This document shows positions 31,462-39,165 of a DNA stretch of 39,245 nucleotides, piece by piece. Location: contig SVGW01000025.1 of assembly GCA_015056125.1 (NCBI GenBank), positions 1 through 39,245 on the forward strand. The letters run 5' to 3'. A program made the position numbers and the translations under genes. The notes under the pieces are model-generated. The model ran no database searches. It was not told the origin of the DNA and worked only from the letters and a program-made list of their open reading frames with translations. Each line of letters opens with the position of its first letter. Positions within the stretch are counted from its first letter, which is position 1. Source of the DNA: Clostridiales bacterium (GTDB taxonomy: Bacteria > Bacillota > Clostridia > Christensenellales > Aristaeellaceae).

Positions 31462-32274
31462 TTATTTTTCTTCCACCGACCATGCGCACACCCGGGGCCG
31501 AATGGGGCAGGACGCGCAAGGGGGATGGCCGTTCATGCCTTCCTTCAGCCCACGCTCAATGATGGGATAGCCTTCGGAAAGCTTGTACATGGTCACCGTA
31601 GCATTGCCGATTTTGATTTTGCGATCAATTGCCGCCATTCGCTCTTCATAGAGGGCAGGCTCATCAATAGGGCACCGGCTGCCTCGCCAGGACCAGGTGT
31701 GGGCGGTGGTTTCGGTGCCGTCCGCCAGCCGAATGGGGTATACCTCTCCCCGGAGATTCAGGCAAGGAGAACCCAGGCAGCATTCCACATGGTGGTGGAA
31801 GGTGTTGCGGTTGTAGCCCACCCCCAGCAGCAGGCAGTAGCCCCCATCCTCCATAAGCCTGCCCAGGGGAGAATCGGGCCCCAGGGCGGAGGTTTTCTGG
31901 TGGTCATCGGTATAGCGATGGGCGTTCTTGCCCCAAGCGGCAAAGGCATGGGTGGGATTGATGCTCCGGCACACGCCCTCCCGCCGCCAGAAGGTATCCG
32001 GGATGATGCCGTTGGTGGTGGGAGTGTGGGCCACATCCCAGATGCCGCCCTCATTGTAGATGGCGTTATGGTTAAAGGAGGGCATCATCAGGGCGCCTTC
32101 CGGGGTGATGAGCTCCATGAGTGCGTCAATCACTGCATCGGCCCCGCCCTCCACATGGCCAAAGCTTTTCAGGGAAGAGTGAACGATCAGCTTCATCTCG
32201 GCATGAATGCCCAATTCGGAAAATTTCTGTTTAAGAAGCTCCTTGGTTACGATGACTTTGCTTTCCAGTTCCAT
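31462..32274 (-). CDS. AAC(3)-fold N-acetyltransferase (YokD-like), substrate unknown
   Basis: A 270-residue protein of the antibiotic N-acetyltransferase family (Antibiotic_NAT). Diagnostic blocks are LIVHSSLKSFGHVEGGADAVIDALM near the N-terminus, GALMMPSFNHN, the histidine block INPTHAFAAWGKNA, LGPDSPLGRLMEDGGYCLLLGVGYNRNTFHH and the end of the fold. A C-terminal extension ends in PCASCPIRPRVCAWSVE, with three close cysteines not expected in the family. Aminoglycoside resistance is not implied: many homologues of this type act on unknown substrates. ATG 32274 has AAAGGGAAC before it, 13 bases after rlmD. Confidence 0.85.
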   Translation of the reverse strand: MELESKVIVTKELLKQKFSELGIHAEMKLIVHSSLKSFGHVEGGADAVIDALMELITPEGALMMPSFNHNAIYNEGGIWDVAHTPTTNGIIPDTFWRREGVCRSINPTHAFAAWGKNAHRYTDDHQKTSALGPDSPLGRLMEDGGYCLLLGVGYNRNTFHHHVECCLGSPCLNLRGEVYPIRLADGTETTAHTWSWRGSRCPIDEPALYEERMAAIDRKIKIGNATVTMYKLSEGYPIIERGLKEGMNGHPPCASCPIRPRVCAWSVEEK

Positions 32275-32287
32275 ATTTCCGTTCCCT

Positions 32288-33655
32288 TTATTTGGTCGGT
32301 TTTTCTGATGCTTTTCTTGAAAACGCCAGCACGTTTTCTACATGGCTGCTATGGCAAAACATATCCACGCTCTGGCATCGGATTACTTCATAGCCGTGGG
32401 CGCAAAGATACTTAGCGTCCCGGGCCTGGGTGGCCACATCGCAGCTGACGTATACCACCCGCTTGGGGCCGGCCTCCACAATGGCGGCCAGCACCGCTTC
32501 CTCGCAGCCCTTCCGGGGCGGATCCAGTACCACTGCATCCATGCGCAGGCCCTGGCTTACCAATTGAGGCAACAGGGTTTCCGAGGGCGCGGCATAAAAT
32601 TCTACGTTTTCAACCCCGTTTCGGCGTGCATTTTCCTTGGCATCCTGAATGGCTTCCGGCACAATTTCGATGCCCACTACATGGCGGGCTTTCTTGGCCA
32701 GCATCAGGGAAATGGTGCCCGCGCCGCAGTAAAGATCGGCTACCCTTTCATCTCCGGTGAGCTCGGCAAAATCCAGAGCGGTTTGATACAGCTTCTCGGT
32801 CTGGACGGGGTTGATCTGGAAAAAAGAGAGGGGAGAAAGGGAAAATTTCAGGCCGCAGAGAGTATCCTCCAGGCGCGTTTCCCCAAAAAGCAGGCGATTT
32901 TCCAAGCCAAGAATCACATTGTCTCCCCGCTTATTGATATTCAGGTAAAGAGAAGCAAGCCCCGGTACCGCGGCCCTGAGCATCGCAATCAATTCCCGCT
33001 CGTGGGGCAGGGTATTCTGAGTGGCCACCACCACGGCCATCACCTGGCCCGTTCTGGATACCCGGGTCATCAAATGGCGGATCAGCCCGGTGCGGCTGCC
33101 CTCCTGATAGGGGAGAATGCGGAATTTTTCCATCCAGCGCCGGAACACGGAAAGCGCCAAATTGCTTTCCTCCTTGGCAATAAGGCAGCGATCCACATCT
33201 ACGATGCGATGGCTGCGGGGAGCATAGAAACCAATCTGTATTCCTTCTCGCTGAGCCCCTACCGGCATGGCGGATTTATTGCGGAAATGCCAGGGATCCT
33301 CCATGCCAATCACCGGGGGCACCTCCACATCCAGGCCGCCCAGGCGCTTGAGCGCATCTCGTACCCGCTCCCGCTTCATTTCCAATGAGAGATTATAAGC
33401 CATATGCTGGCAGACGCAGCCGCCACATTTTTCATAATAGGGGCAGGGCGGTTGAACGCGGCTGGGGGAGGGGGAGAGCACCTGAAGGGTCTTTAAAAAT
33501 GCATGGGTCTTTTCCACCCGCTGGGCCCGGGCGATTACCTGCTCTCCCGGCAGCGCATCCTGCACAAACAGGGTCATGCCATCCAGATGGGCAATGCCCA
33601 TTTCGCCGCCAAAGCGCTCAATGGTTAAGGTGACTTCGTCGTTTTTTTTCAGCAT
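32288..33655 (-). CDS. rlmD: 23S rRNA (uracil-5-)-methyltransferase, RlmD/RlmCD type
   Basis: A 455-residue RNA methyltransferase of the TrmA/RumA family that methylates C5 of a uridine in 23S rRNA. Domains: TRAM at 1-57, an iron-sulfur domain with Cys71, Cys77 and Cys80 (CPYYEKCGGC) plus a fourth Cys in DVDRCLIAKEES, and a C-terminal Rossmann domain with VADLYCGAGTISLMLA, LDPPRKGC and the catalytic YVSCD. ATG 33655 is chosen for the preceding AGGAGATCATT; an upstream start would add 16 residues without an RBS. It is the first gene before the AAC(3)-like gene. Confidence 0.92.
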   Translation of the reverse strand: MLKKNDEVTLTIERFGGEMGIAHLDGMTLFVQDALPGEQVIARAQRVEKTHAFLKTLQVLSPSPSRVQPPCPYYEKCGGCVCQHMAYNLSLEMKRERVRDALKRLGGLDVEVPPVIGMEDPWHFRNKSAMPVGAQREGIQIGFYAPRSHRIVDVDRCLIAKEESNLALSVFRRWMEKFRILPYQEGSRTGLIRHLMTRVSRTGQVMAVVVATQNTLPHERELIAMLRAAVPGLASLYLNINKRGDNVILGLENRLLFGETRLEDTLCGLKFSLSPLSFFQINPVQTEKLYQTALDFAELTGDERVADLYCGAGTISLMLAKKARHVVGIEIVPEAIQDAKENARRNGVENVEFYAAPSETLLPQLVSQGLRMDAVVLDPPRKGCEEAVLAAIVEAGPKRVVYVSCDVATQARDAKYLCAHGYEVIRCQSVDMFCHSSHVENVLAFSRKASEKPTK

Positions 33656-33768
33656 AATGATCTCCTGGGGATGTTGTTTGATAGGCCAAGGTTTAATTTT
33701 CAAACACGGGGAAACCAGCGGATAAAAGATAAGATGAATATATCCGAGTTCGTTTTCTTGGGGAGGGT

Positions 33769-33808
33769 GCGGGAGGGGCCTTCTTTTTCAAAAGAAAGCC
33801 CCTCCCGC
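33769..33808. repeat. Hairpin with GCGGGAGGGGC arms between DUF1015 and rlmD
   Basis: GCGGGAGGGGC (33769-33779) and GCCCCTCCCGC (33798-33808) are perfect 11-bp arms; TTCTTTT/AAAAGAA forms the inner helix. It sits seven bases after the DUF1015 stop (minus strand) but has no T-run on either side. Its design copies that of the hairpin at 22411-22447. Confidence 0.75.
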
Positions 33809-33814
33809 CCTCAA

Positions 33815-35050
33815 TCATTCCTTCGTAATTCGGCGGGCTTCCATATAGTAGCGCTTTTCATTGGCTTCGCCCATGGAGAAGGTTTTCCGGGGCAGGGGGC
33901 CGCCCTTTTCCACGGCGGGGAAAAGCAAGGCCTTTTCCATGGCGGGGAGCAGAATGCCCACAGCGTGTTCCTCCGCCACAATATCCCGCACGGCTTCCTC
34001 GCCATGCACATAGTCCAGATTCAATTGCGCATCCTGATCCAACAGCTTTTGCACCGTGCCTACCGCCAGGGTATGCAAAGGGTGGGTGATCTTTAAGGGC
34101 AGATCCCCCGTTTCCGTAACCAGCACCAAATCCGGCTGCTCCAAGTCCAATACAGGTTCGGCTTCTTTCAGCAGTTCCTTCACATGGCTGGCCGTAGCGC
34201 CGAAGATCACCCGATGGATGGGCTCAAAAATCAGGGCGCTGTCATAAATATTATTCAATTCCACCATGGCAAAGCGGGCGGGATGATGCTCCCATTCGCT
34301 TTCAGGCAGGGCGGCCTTCACTTCCATCCAGTGCGCCTTGGCCGTGGCCAGGGAATGATTGCCGTCTCCCACGGCAAATTGAATGCCATTTTCGGGCAAC
34401 TTTTCTTTCAGCGCCAGCAGCGCAGCAGCAATTTTTTCAAGATCCTCTTCCGCTTCCACTGCCCAGCCCTGGGCCCGGCCGCCATCCAGCATGAGTTTCA
34501 CATCATAGAGGGGGCGCAGGGCATCGCGCTTTTCAAAAAGGGGCTCGATCACCGTGCGCTCCCGATCATCGCAGAGCAAAAGCACATGGGAAAGCTCCAA
34601 TTCCGCTCTTCTTCTCACCTTCTGCCGCGGAGGAATGCGGGAAACGATGGTGCCCTCCGTGGGGCGAATGGGGGAATGAGAATCGGGAGAAAAATCATAG
34701 GCCTCCAGATCCACCGTGAGCACCAGCCCCAGCCGGGGGCCCGATTGGGTGGTGCGGCAAAGAAGCACCATGCCCTGCACCGCTTCTTTTAGGACTCCTT
34801 TTTCAAGATAATCCTTCATAGCGGCCTGGGCCAGGGGTACCCGCCGATCGCTTTCCTCCAGATAAGCTTCCGGAATGATCAAGCGAAGAGCCGAGGGCTT
34901 TTCGCCCACCAACCTTTCCGCTTCCTCCCATTTATCTTTCTGCGCCGTATACTGATCGCAGGCCACAACGGCCCATTTTTCCATGCTTTCTTCCGAACGG
35001 GGCAAGTAAAAAGCACCCGGCTTTACGCATAAATTCTTGAATGCATTCAT
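33815..35050 (-). CDS. DUF1015 family protein
   Basis: A 411-residue protein of DUF1015, a widespread family without known function. It shows the family opening FYLPRSEESMEKWAVVACDQYTAQKDKW, where most members have a conserved P-x-Y-D/Q segment, and the hallmark FAVGDGNHSLATAKAHW, an Asp-Gly-x-His block related to ParB/Srx folds. ARFAMVELNNIYDSALIFEPIHRVI is the other conserved part. ATG 35050 follows GGAGGCGAATAAC; the longer upstream frame has no RBS and runs through the promoter. It is probably transcribed with rlmD. Confidence 0.88.
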   Translation of the reverse strand: MNAFKNLCVKPGAFYLPRSEESMEKWAVVACDQYTAQKDKWEEAERLVGEKPSALRLIIPEAYLEESDRRVPLAQAAMKDYLEKGVLKEAVQGMVLLCRTTQSGPRLGLVLTVDLEAYDFSPDSHSPIRPTEGTIVSRIPPRQKVRRRAELELSHVLLLCDDRERTVIEPLFEKRDALRPLYDVKLMLDGGRAQGWAVEAEEDLEKIAAALLALKEKLPENGIQFAVGDGNHSLATAKAHWMEVKAALPESEWEHHPARFAMVELNNIYDSALIFEPIHRVIFGATASHVKELLKEAEPVLDLEQPDLVLVTETGDLPLKITHPLHTLAVGTVQKLLDQDAQLNLDYVHGEEAVRDIVAEEHAVGILLPAMEKALLFPAVEKGGPLPRKTFSMGEANEKRYYMEARRITKE

Positions 35051-35069
35051 GTTATTCGCCTCCATTCTC

Positions 35070-35098
35070 ATGATACCAATTTGAGGGCGGAAGTGCAA
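35070..35098 (-). promoter_or_regulatory. Promoter of the DUF1015 gene
   Basis: On the minus strand TTGCAC (35098-35093) and TATCAT (35075-35070) are 17 bp apart. The RNA start would fall almost at the ribosome site, giving a very short leader. Confidence 0.7.
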
Positions 35099-35126
35099 GG
35101 GCTTTTGGCGTTTTTCCTGGGCCGGT

Positions 35127-35155
35127 TTGACTTTTTTTTTATGCCATGATAGACT
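35127..35155 (+). promoter_or_regulatory. Promoter of the CapA-like gene
   Basis: TTGACT at 35127-35132 and TAGACT at 35150-35155 with 17-bp spacing, the spacer rich in T. It is divergent to the DUF1015 promoter, 28 bases away. Confidence 0.65.
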
Positions 35156-35186
35156 AACGGTACACCATAAAAGGGAGGATGAAGCG

Positions 35187-36239
35187 GTGAGAATTTTTCG
35201 TTTTTTGCTCTGCACATTACTTTTGCTGATGATCGCCTTGAACGCCCTGGGGGAAACGAAGATTATTACCCTTACCTGCACCGGGGATATGCTGCCCGGC
35301 AGCAATGATAAGGTGAAAGTGGAAGAATATGCCTTCCAGCGGTATATTGAAAAATACGGCTACGGCTATCCCTTTGAAAAGCTGGAAAGCCTGGTGGGAA
35401 ATGACGATATCACCCTGGTGAACCTGGAATGCGTGCTCAACGATACTGCTCCGAACCAGACCAGCCGCTATCGCTTCCGGGGGCCTACGGATTATGCCAA
35501 GATTTTTACCGCCTGCAGCATCGAAGTGGCCAATTTGGCCAATAACCACTATGCGGACTTTGGAAAGGAAGGCCATAATTCCACCGTCGCGGCGCTGGAA
35601 GCGGAGGGGATCAAATACTGCGGTTCCACGGAATACGGCAACTACGCCTGCTTTGTGGAGGTGGACGGCATCAAAATTGGCTTTATTGGCGTATTGCCCC
35701 TGTATCACAAGGATCACGCCAAGGAAGTGGAAAAGCTGGCCAAGAACCTCCAGGCCGAGGGCTGCCAGGTGATCGTGGCCTCTCTTCACTGCGGAACTGA
35801 GTATAACGAAATTCACGGCAATATCCACGATTCCTATGCCAAGAAATTAAAGGGCTATGGGGTGAATATTATTGTGGGCAATCATCCCCATGTGCCCCAG
35901 GGTGTCAACGTATTTGACGGCATCACCCAGATTTATTCTTTGGGCAATTCCTCCTTTGGGGGCAATACTGGCGTAGATGAGGAAGTGCATTGCATTCAGA
36001 GCGCCATCGCCCAATTTGCCTTGCATTTTGAGGATGGGAAATATGTAGGCCATCAATTGACCCTCTGGCCCATCCACATCAGCGGCGTTTCCCCGGAAAA
36101 CAACTATCAGCCCGTGCTGGTGGAAGGGGATGCGGCCCAGGTGGTGATGAAGAAAATCCAGAAGGATACTTCATTTAAACTCAATCCTTATGTGGACGGC
36201 CAGGGCGCGGTGCAGGATTTTGTGCCTTGGGGAAAGTAA
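35187..36239 (+). CDS. CapA/PgsA-type exported metallophosphoesterase-fold protein
   Basis: A 350-residue protein of the PGA_cap family (CapA of poly-gamma-glutamate capsule export). It has a signal peptide or anchor (FRFLLCTLLLLMIALNALGE) and the family motifs in order: CTGDMLPG, LVNLECVL, NLANNHYADFGKEG, VASLHCGTEYN and VGNHPHVPQG, which carry the metal ligands of the calcineurin-like fold. GTG 35187 is the start, with AAGGGAGG eight bases before; no ATG is available in frame nearby. No capB/capC synthesis genes are adjacent, so a capsule role is doubtful; solitary members are common in gut Clostridia. Confidence 0.88.
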   Translation: MRIFRFLLCTLLLLMIALNALGETKIITLTCTGDMLPGSNDKVKVEEYAFQRYIEKYGYGYPFEKLESLVGNDDITLVNLECVLNDTAPNQTSRYRFRGPTDYAKIFTACSIEVANLANNHYADFGKEGHNSTVAALEAEGIKYCGSTEYGNYACFVEVDGIKIGFIGVLPLYHKDHAKEVEKLAKNLQAEGCQVIVASLHCGTEYNEIHGNIHDSYAKKLKGYGVNIIVGNHPHVPQGVNVFDGITQIYSLGNSSFGGNTGVDEEVHCIQSAIAQFALHFEDGKYVGHQLTLWPIHISGVSPENNYQPVLVEGDAAQVVMKKIQKDTSFKLNPYVDGQGAVQDFVPWGK

Positions 36240-36250
36240 GGAACCATTGA

Positions 36251-36614
36251 GGGGCGCTGCCCCTTCATCCCGCCAGGGACAGTCATCTCTGGACCGGTTC
36301 CGGACATACTTATTCACATTTGCAAATAACGCGTCGGTGCAGTGCCATGTGACGAATATCGTCCACGGGCAGGTTGGCGAATACGCCGCCAGCCGGATGC
36401 TTTGCATCCGGGGAAACGAGAAAAAATGCCGGTTGGAGAAAGCTTGCTTTCTCCAACCGGCATTTTCTCGTTTTGATTGTGCCCGTGAAATCGTTGTTTC
36501 GTTCTCAAAGCTTCATGCGCATTCACGCAGCATGGAGAACATGCTCCTGTCGCATACTGGAGTCCAGAGGACGATGTCCTCTGGCGCGGGGTACAGGGGC
36601 CGCGGAGGCCCCTG
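36251..36614. repeat. Gene-free segment packed with inverted repeats
   Basis: In 36240-36636 I find no gene but a succession of hairpins: GGGGC/GCCCC (36251-36263), GGCG/CGCC (36376-36387), CCGGATGC/GCATCCGG (36393-36411), a 21-bp palindrome (36423-36466), AGCATG/CATGCT (36529-36545), CCAGAGGAC/GTCCTCTGG (36564-36584) and CAGGGGCC/GGCCCCTG (36594-36614). Apart from the terminator-like palindrome they lack T-runs. The whole segment lies between the convergent CapA-like and AraC genes. Confidence 0.7.
36423..36474. terminator. Large palindromic terminator between convergent genes
   Basis: AAAATGCCGG... pairs over 21 bp (36423-36443 with 36446-36466), flanked by CGAG/CTCG, and runs into TTTT on the plus side and an A-run giving U on the minus side. 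It can serve both the CapA-like gene and the AraC gene. Confidence 0.7.
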
Positions 36615-36636
36615 CTCCGGGCGAGAAGCCCCCTGC

Positions 36637-37503
36637 CTATTCATCGCTCTGCTTCCGATATGCCCGGGGAGACATGCCGAAGGTGTTCATGAACTGGCGG
36701 TTGAAGCCGGATACGTCCTGATAGCCTACGGAAAAAGCGATCTGGGTGATGGGGGTATCGGTGAGCAAAAGCAGCTGCTGGGCCTTTTTCATCTGGCAGG
36801 TGTGAATATATTGCTGGGGGGATTGTCCCATCACCTGATGAAAGGCTCGGCGGAATGGCGCAGGGCTCAGGGCGCAGGATTCCGCCATGCGGGATACCCG
36901 GGGCAATTCTCCCTGGCTCAGGGCCTGCTCCACCAGGGAGAGGGCGGGGGAAAGCCGGTCAAATTGATGGCTGGATTTTAATTTCAGCCGGGGCAATTGC
37001 TGGGATTCCCCGGCCAATTCCTCAATCAGGGTGCACAGACAGGAAAGCCGCCTTTTTTCATCCTCTATCTGAATCAGCCGGGCAATCAATTCCACAATCA
37101 AAGGATAACGCTCCCGGGAAATCACGCCATACAACCCCATGCTGGTATCCCATAGCCTTTCCAGTCGGGCCAGATCAGGCGCACCCCAGGCACTGAGCAG
37201 CAAAAGGGGATCCAGATTCATCCAGAGCCATCGGCTGCGCTCGCTGCCCTCGCTGCGGTTCAAATGCCGCTGAAAGGGGAAAATTACCTGGGCATCCCCG
37301 GCTGAATAGGAAAATTCTTTATCTTCCACGATACAACTACCCTTGCCGCTGAAGCAAAAGCCAAGCTCCAGATTGGAATGAAAATGCAGCTGGGTGATAT
37401 CAAAGATATCCAGGGCATAGGGCTCCCGGCCCGGGGTGCCCAGCCAATTGCTCATAACGGGGACATAATGAGATGGAAGAGATGCTTTTGAGCGATTTAG
37501 CAT
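36637..37503 (-). CDS. AraC-family transcriptional regulator with cupin domain
   Basis: A 288-residue regulator. The N-terminal cupin sensor runs to about residue 120 (FHSNLELGFCFSGKGSCIVEDKEFSYSAGDAQVIFPFQ...), a linker follows, and two helix-turn-helix units lie in the last 100 residues: VSRMAESCALSPAPFRRAFHQVMGQSPQQYIHTCQMKKA and ITQIAFSVGYQDVSGFNRQFMNTFGMSPRAYRK, the family signature. ATG 37503 is chosen for AGGAGAAATACT before it. It is divergent from the ADP-ribosylglycohydrolase gene and shares its promoter area, so it most likely controls that gene in response to a sugar-like ligand. Confidence 0.92.
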   Translation of the reverse strand: MLNRSKASLPSHYVPVMSNWLGTPGREPYALDIFDITQLHFHSNLELGFCFSGKGSCIVEDKEFSYSAGDAQVIFPFQRHLNRSEGSERSRWLWMNLDPLLLLSAWGAPDLARLERLWDTSMGLYGVISRERYPLIVELIARLIQIEDEKRRLSCLCTLIEELAGESQQLPRLKLKSSHQFDRLSPALSLVEQALSQGELPRVSRMAESCALSPAPFRRAFHQVMGQSPQQYIHTCQMKKAQQLLLLTDTPITQIAFSVGYQDVSGFNRQFMNTFGMSPRAYRKQSDE

Positions 37504-37544
37504 AGTATTTCTCCTAATAAACATAGAAAAATAGGCTTTTTTGC

Positions 37545-37573
37545 ATTATACTAAAATTACAGAAAAACCGCAA
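37545..37573 (-). promoter_or_regulatory. Promoter of the AraC gene, overlapping the divergent promoter
   Basis: Minus-strand TTGCGG (37573-37568) and TATAAT (37550-37545) are 17 bp apart. The -35 box lies within the ribosome-site area of the plus-strand gene. Confidence 0.65.
37547..37552 (+). promoter_or_regulatory. -10 box of the ADP-ribosylglycohydrolase gene, no clear -35
   Basis: TATACT at 37547-37552 is a good -10, but the matching -35 window (37524-37529, TAGAAA) is poor. This is the usual form of an activator-dependent promoter and fits control by the divergent AraC protein. It overlaps the minus-strand TATAAT by four bases. Confidence 0.45.
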
Positions 37574-37586
37574 GAGGAGGAATATC

Positions 37587-39080
37587 ATGATTTATCTTTC
37601 CAAGGAAGAATTGCGCGATCGTATTTATGCCTGCTGGATCGGAAAAAATATCGGCGGCACCCTGGGTACCCCCTACGAAGGCACCCGGGAGCTTCTGGAT
37701 ATTGAGGGCTTTGCCTCCGCTGCCGGCGAGCCTTTGCCCAATGACGATCTGGATCTGCAGTTGGTGTGGCTGCGGGCGGTGAATGATCTGGGCCCCGACG
37801 CCATCAACAGCAAGGTGCTGGGAGAATACTGGACCAGCTTCATCAACCCCAACTGGAATGAATATGGCGTATGCAAAGCCAATATGCGCCAGGGCATCCT
37901 TCCTCCCATGAGCGGCGAATACAATAATACGCTCTGGCGGAATTCCAACGGCGCCTGGATCCGTACGGAGGTGTGGGCCTGTCTGTATCCTGCCTGCCCC
38001 GAAAAGGCCATTCGTCTCTCCTATGAGGACGCCAGCGTGGATCACGGCTTTGGAGAAGGCACCTATGCCGCGATTTTTGTGGCCGCCGTGGAAAGCGCCG
38101 CATTCGTAGTAAAAGATTTTAATCAGCTGCTGGATATCGGCCTTTCCAAGATCCCGGATGATTGCCGGGTGGCCCGTGCCATCAATCTGGTGCGCAAGGC
38201 TCACGCTGAGGGTATCGATTGGAAAACCTGCCGGGAAATGATCGTGAAGGACAGCGAGGATCTGGGCTGGTTCCAGGCCCCTGCCAATGTGGCCTATGTG
38301 GTGCTGGGCCTGCTCTATGGCGAATGCGATTTCAAAAAGAGCATGATCCTGGCCATTAACTGCGGCGATGATACCGACTGCACCGGCGCCACTCTGGGCT
38401 CCATTCTGGGCATCAAGGACGGCATGGCAGGTATCCCCAAGGATTGGATGGCCTATATCGGCGAAGGCATCAAGAGTATCTGCCTCACAAACGGCCACGG
38501 CGCCTATCCCCAGGATTGCACCACCCTCACCGACTGCATCCTCAGCCTGCTGCCTGTCACTTTGCGGGAAACCAATAACCAGATTATGATGAAAAAGTAT
38601 ATGCCCCATCGTTACAATGGCAAGGGCGTACAACTGGCAGAAAAGACCGACCTTTCCGAGATGAATGTAAAGGACTTCTACGGCAATGAATTTGCCCTGT
38701 CCCTGGCGGCCCGGAAGCACTATTCCTACACCATCGAGGGCATCTATGCCAGCGTGCTGGTGGAATTTGATGAAAAGCCCCAGATCGCTCCCGGCGGCAC
38801 TTTGACCGGCATGATTACCGTGCGGAATAACAATTTCTTCCCGGAACAGAAGCAGTATTCCCTGCGCTATCTCTGCCCCGAAGGCTGGCAGGTGGAAGGC
38901 GCCCGGAGCACCTATTGCTCTTACCAGTATCTGGACCGGGAGGCCAAGTACAATTACAATCAGGTGCCCTTCACCATCCATGCAGGCGAGCAGGTGGCCG
39001 CGGTTAACAATATCATCCTGGAAGTGACCAGCCCCGGACGCCCCAATCCCATTCTGGTTCCCATTCAGGTGATGGGCTGA
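37587..39080 (+). CDS. ADP-ribosylglycohydrolase family protein with C-terminal beta domain
   Basis: A 497-residue protein. The N-terminal ~330 residues are the all-helical ADP-ribosylglycohydrolase/DraG fold: CWIGKNIGGTLGTPYEG at the start, the first metal-site motif NDDLDLQLVW (Asp53, Asp54, Asp56), and the second INCGDDTDCTGATLGSILG (Asp261, Asp262, Asp264). The last ~125 residues form a beta-rich domain (SYTIEGIYASVLVEFDEKPQIAPGGT, ITVRNNNF), similar to an Ig-like sandwich. There is no signal peptide, so it is cytoplasmic. Many proteins of this kind in gut Clostridia and Bacteroidetes lie with carbohydrate genes and may hydrolyse sugar-linked or nucleoside substrates rather than ADP-ribosyl proteins. 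AGAGGAGGAAT is the ribosome site. Confidence 0.9.
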   Translation: MIYLSKEELRDRIYACWIGKNIGGTLGTPYEGTRELLDIEGFASAAGEPLPNDDLDLQLVWLRAVNDLGPDAINSKVLGEYWTSFINPNWNEYGVCKANMRQGILPPMSGEYNNTLWRNSNGAWIRTEVWACLYPACPEKAIRLSYEDASVDHGFGEGTYAAIFVAAVESAAFVVKDFNQLLDIGLSKIPDDCRVARAINLVRKAHAEGIDWKTCREMIVKDSEDLGWFQAPANVAYVVLGLLYGECDFKKSMILAINCGDDTDCTGATLGSILGIKDGMAGIPKDWMAYIGEGIKSICLTNGHGAYPQDCTTLTDCILSLLPVTLRETNNQIMMKKYMPHRYNGKGVQLAEKTDLSEMNVKDFYGNEFALSLAARKHYSYTIEGIYASVLVEFDEKPQIAPGGTLTGMITVRNNNFFPEQKQYSLRYLCPEGWQVEGARSTYCSYQYLDREAKYNYNQVPFTIHAGEQVAAVNNIILEVTSPGRPNPILVPIQVMG

Positions 39081-39093
39081 TAGCAATCCAAAA

Positions 39094-39117
39094 GGGCTGT
39101 TGCAAATGCAACAGCCC
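39094..39117 (+). terminator. Hairpin after the ADP-ribosylglycohydrolase gene
   Basis: GGGCTGTTGCA and TGCAACAGCCC form a perfect 11-bp inverted repeat with an AA centre. It lacks a T-run, so termination is uncertain and it may be a stabilising hairpin. Confidence 0.5.
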
Positions 39118-39129
39118 CCAGACCGCTGA

Positions 39130-39165
39130 AAAACGCCATGTTTTCGAGAGAGAACATGGCGTTTT
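39130..39165. terminator. Intrinsic terminator, bidirectional
   Basis: AAAACGCCATGTT (39130-39142) pairs with AACATGGCGTTTT (39153-39165) around a ten-base loop; the TTTT end serves the plus strand and the AAAA start the minus strand. Nothing is recognised from 39166 to the window end. Confidence 0.75.

Noticed and set aside
31300-32415. Plus-strand open frame of 371 codons opposite the AAC(3)-like gene
   Set aside because: It starts inside the end of the binding-protein gene, crosses a terminator and lies antisense to a gene with clear family motifs.
36190-36981. Plus-strand open frame of 263 codons across the inverted-repeat segment
   Set aside because: It begins in the CapA-like gene and ends antisense to the AraC DNA-binding domain; no RBS or motif, its openness follows from hairpin symmetry.
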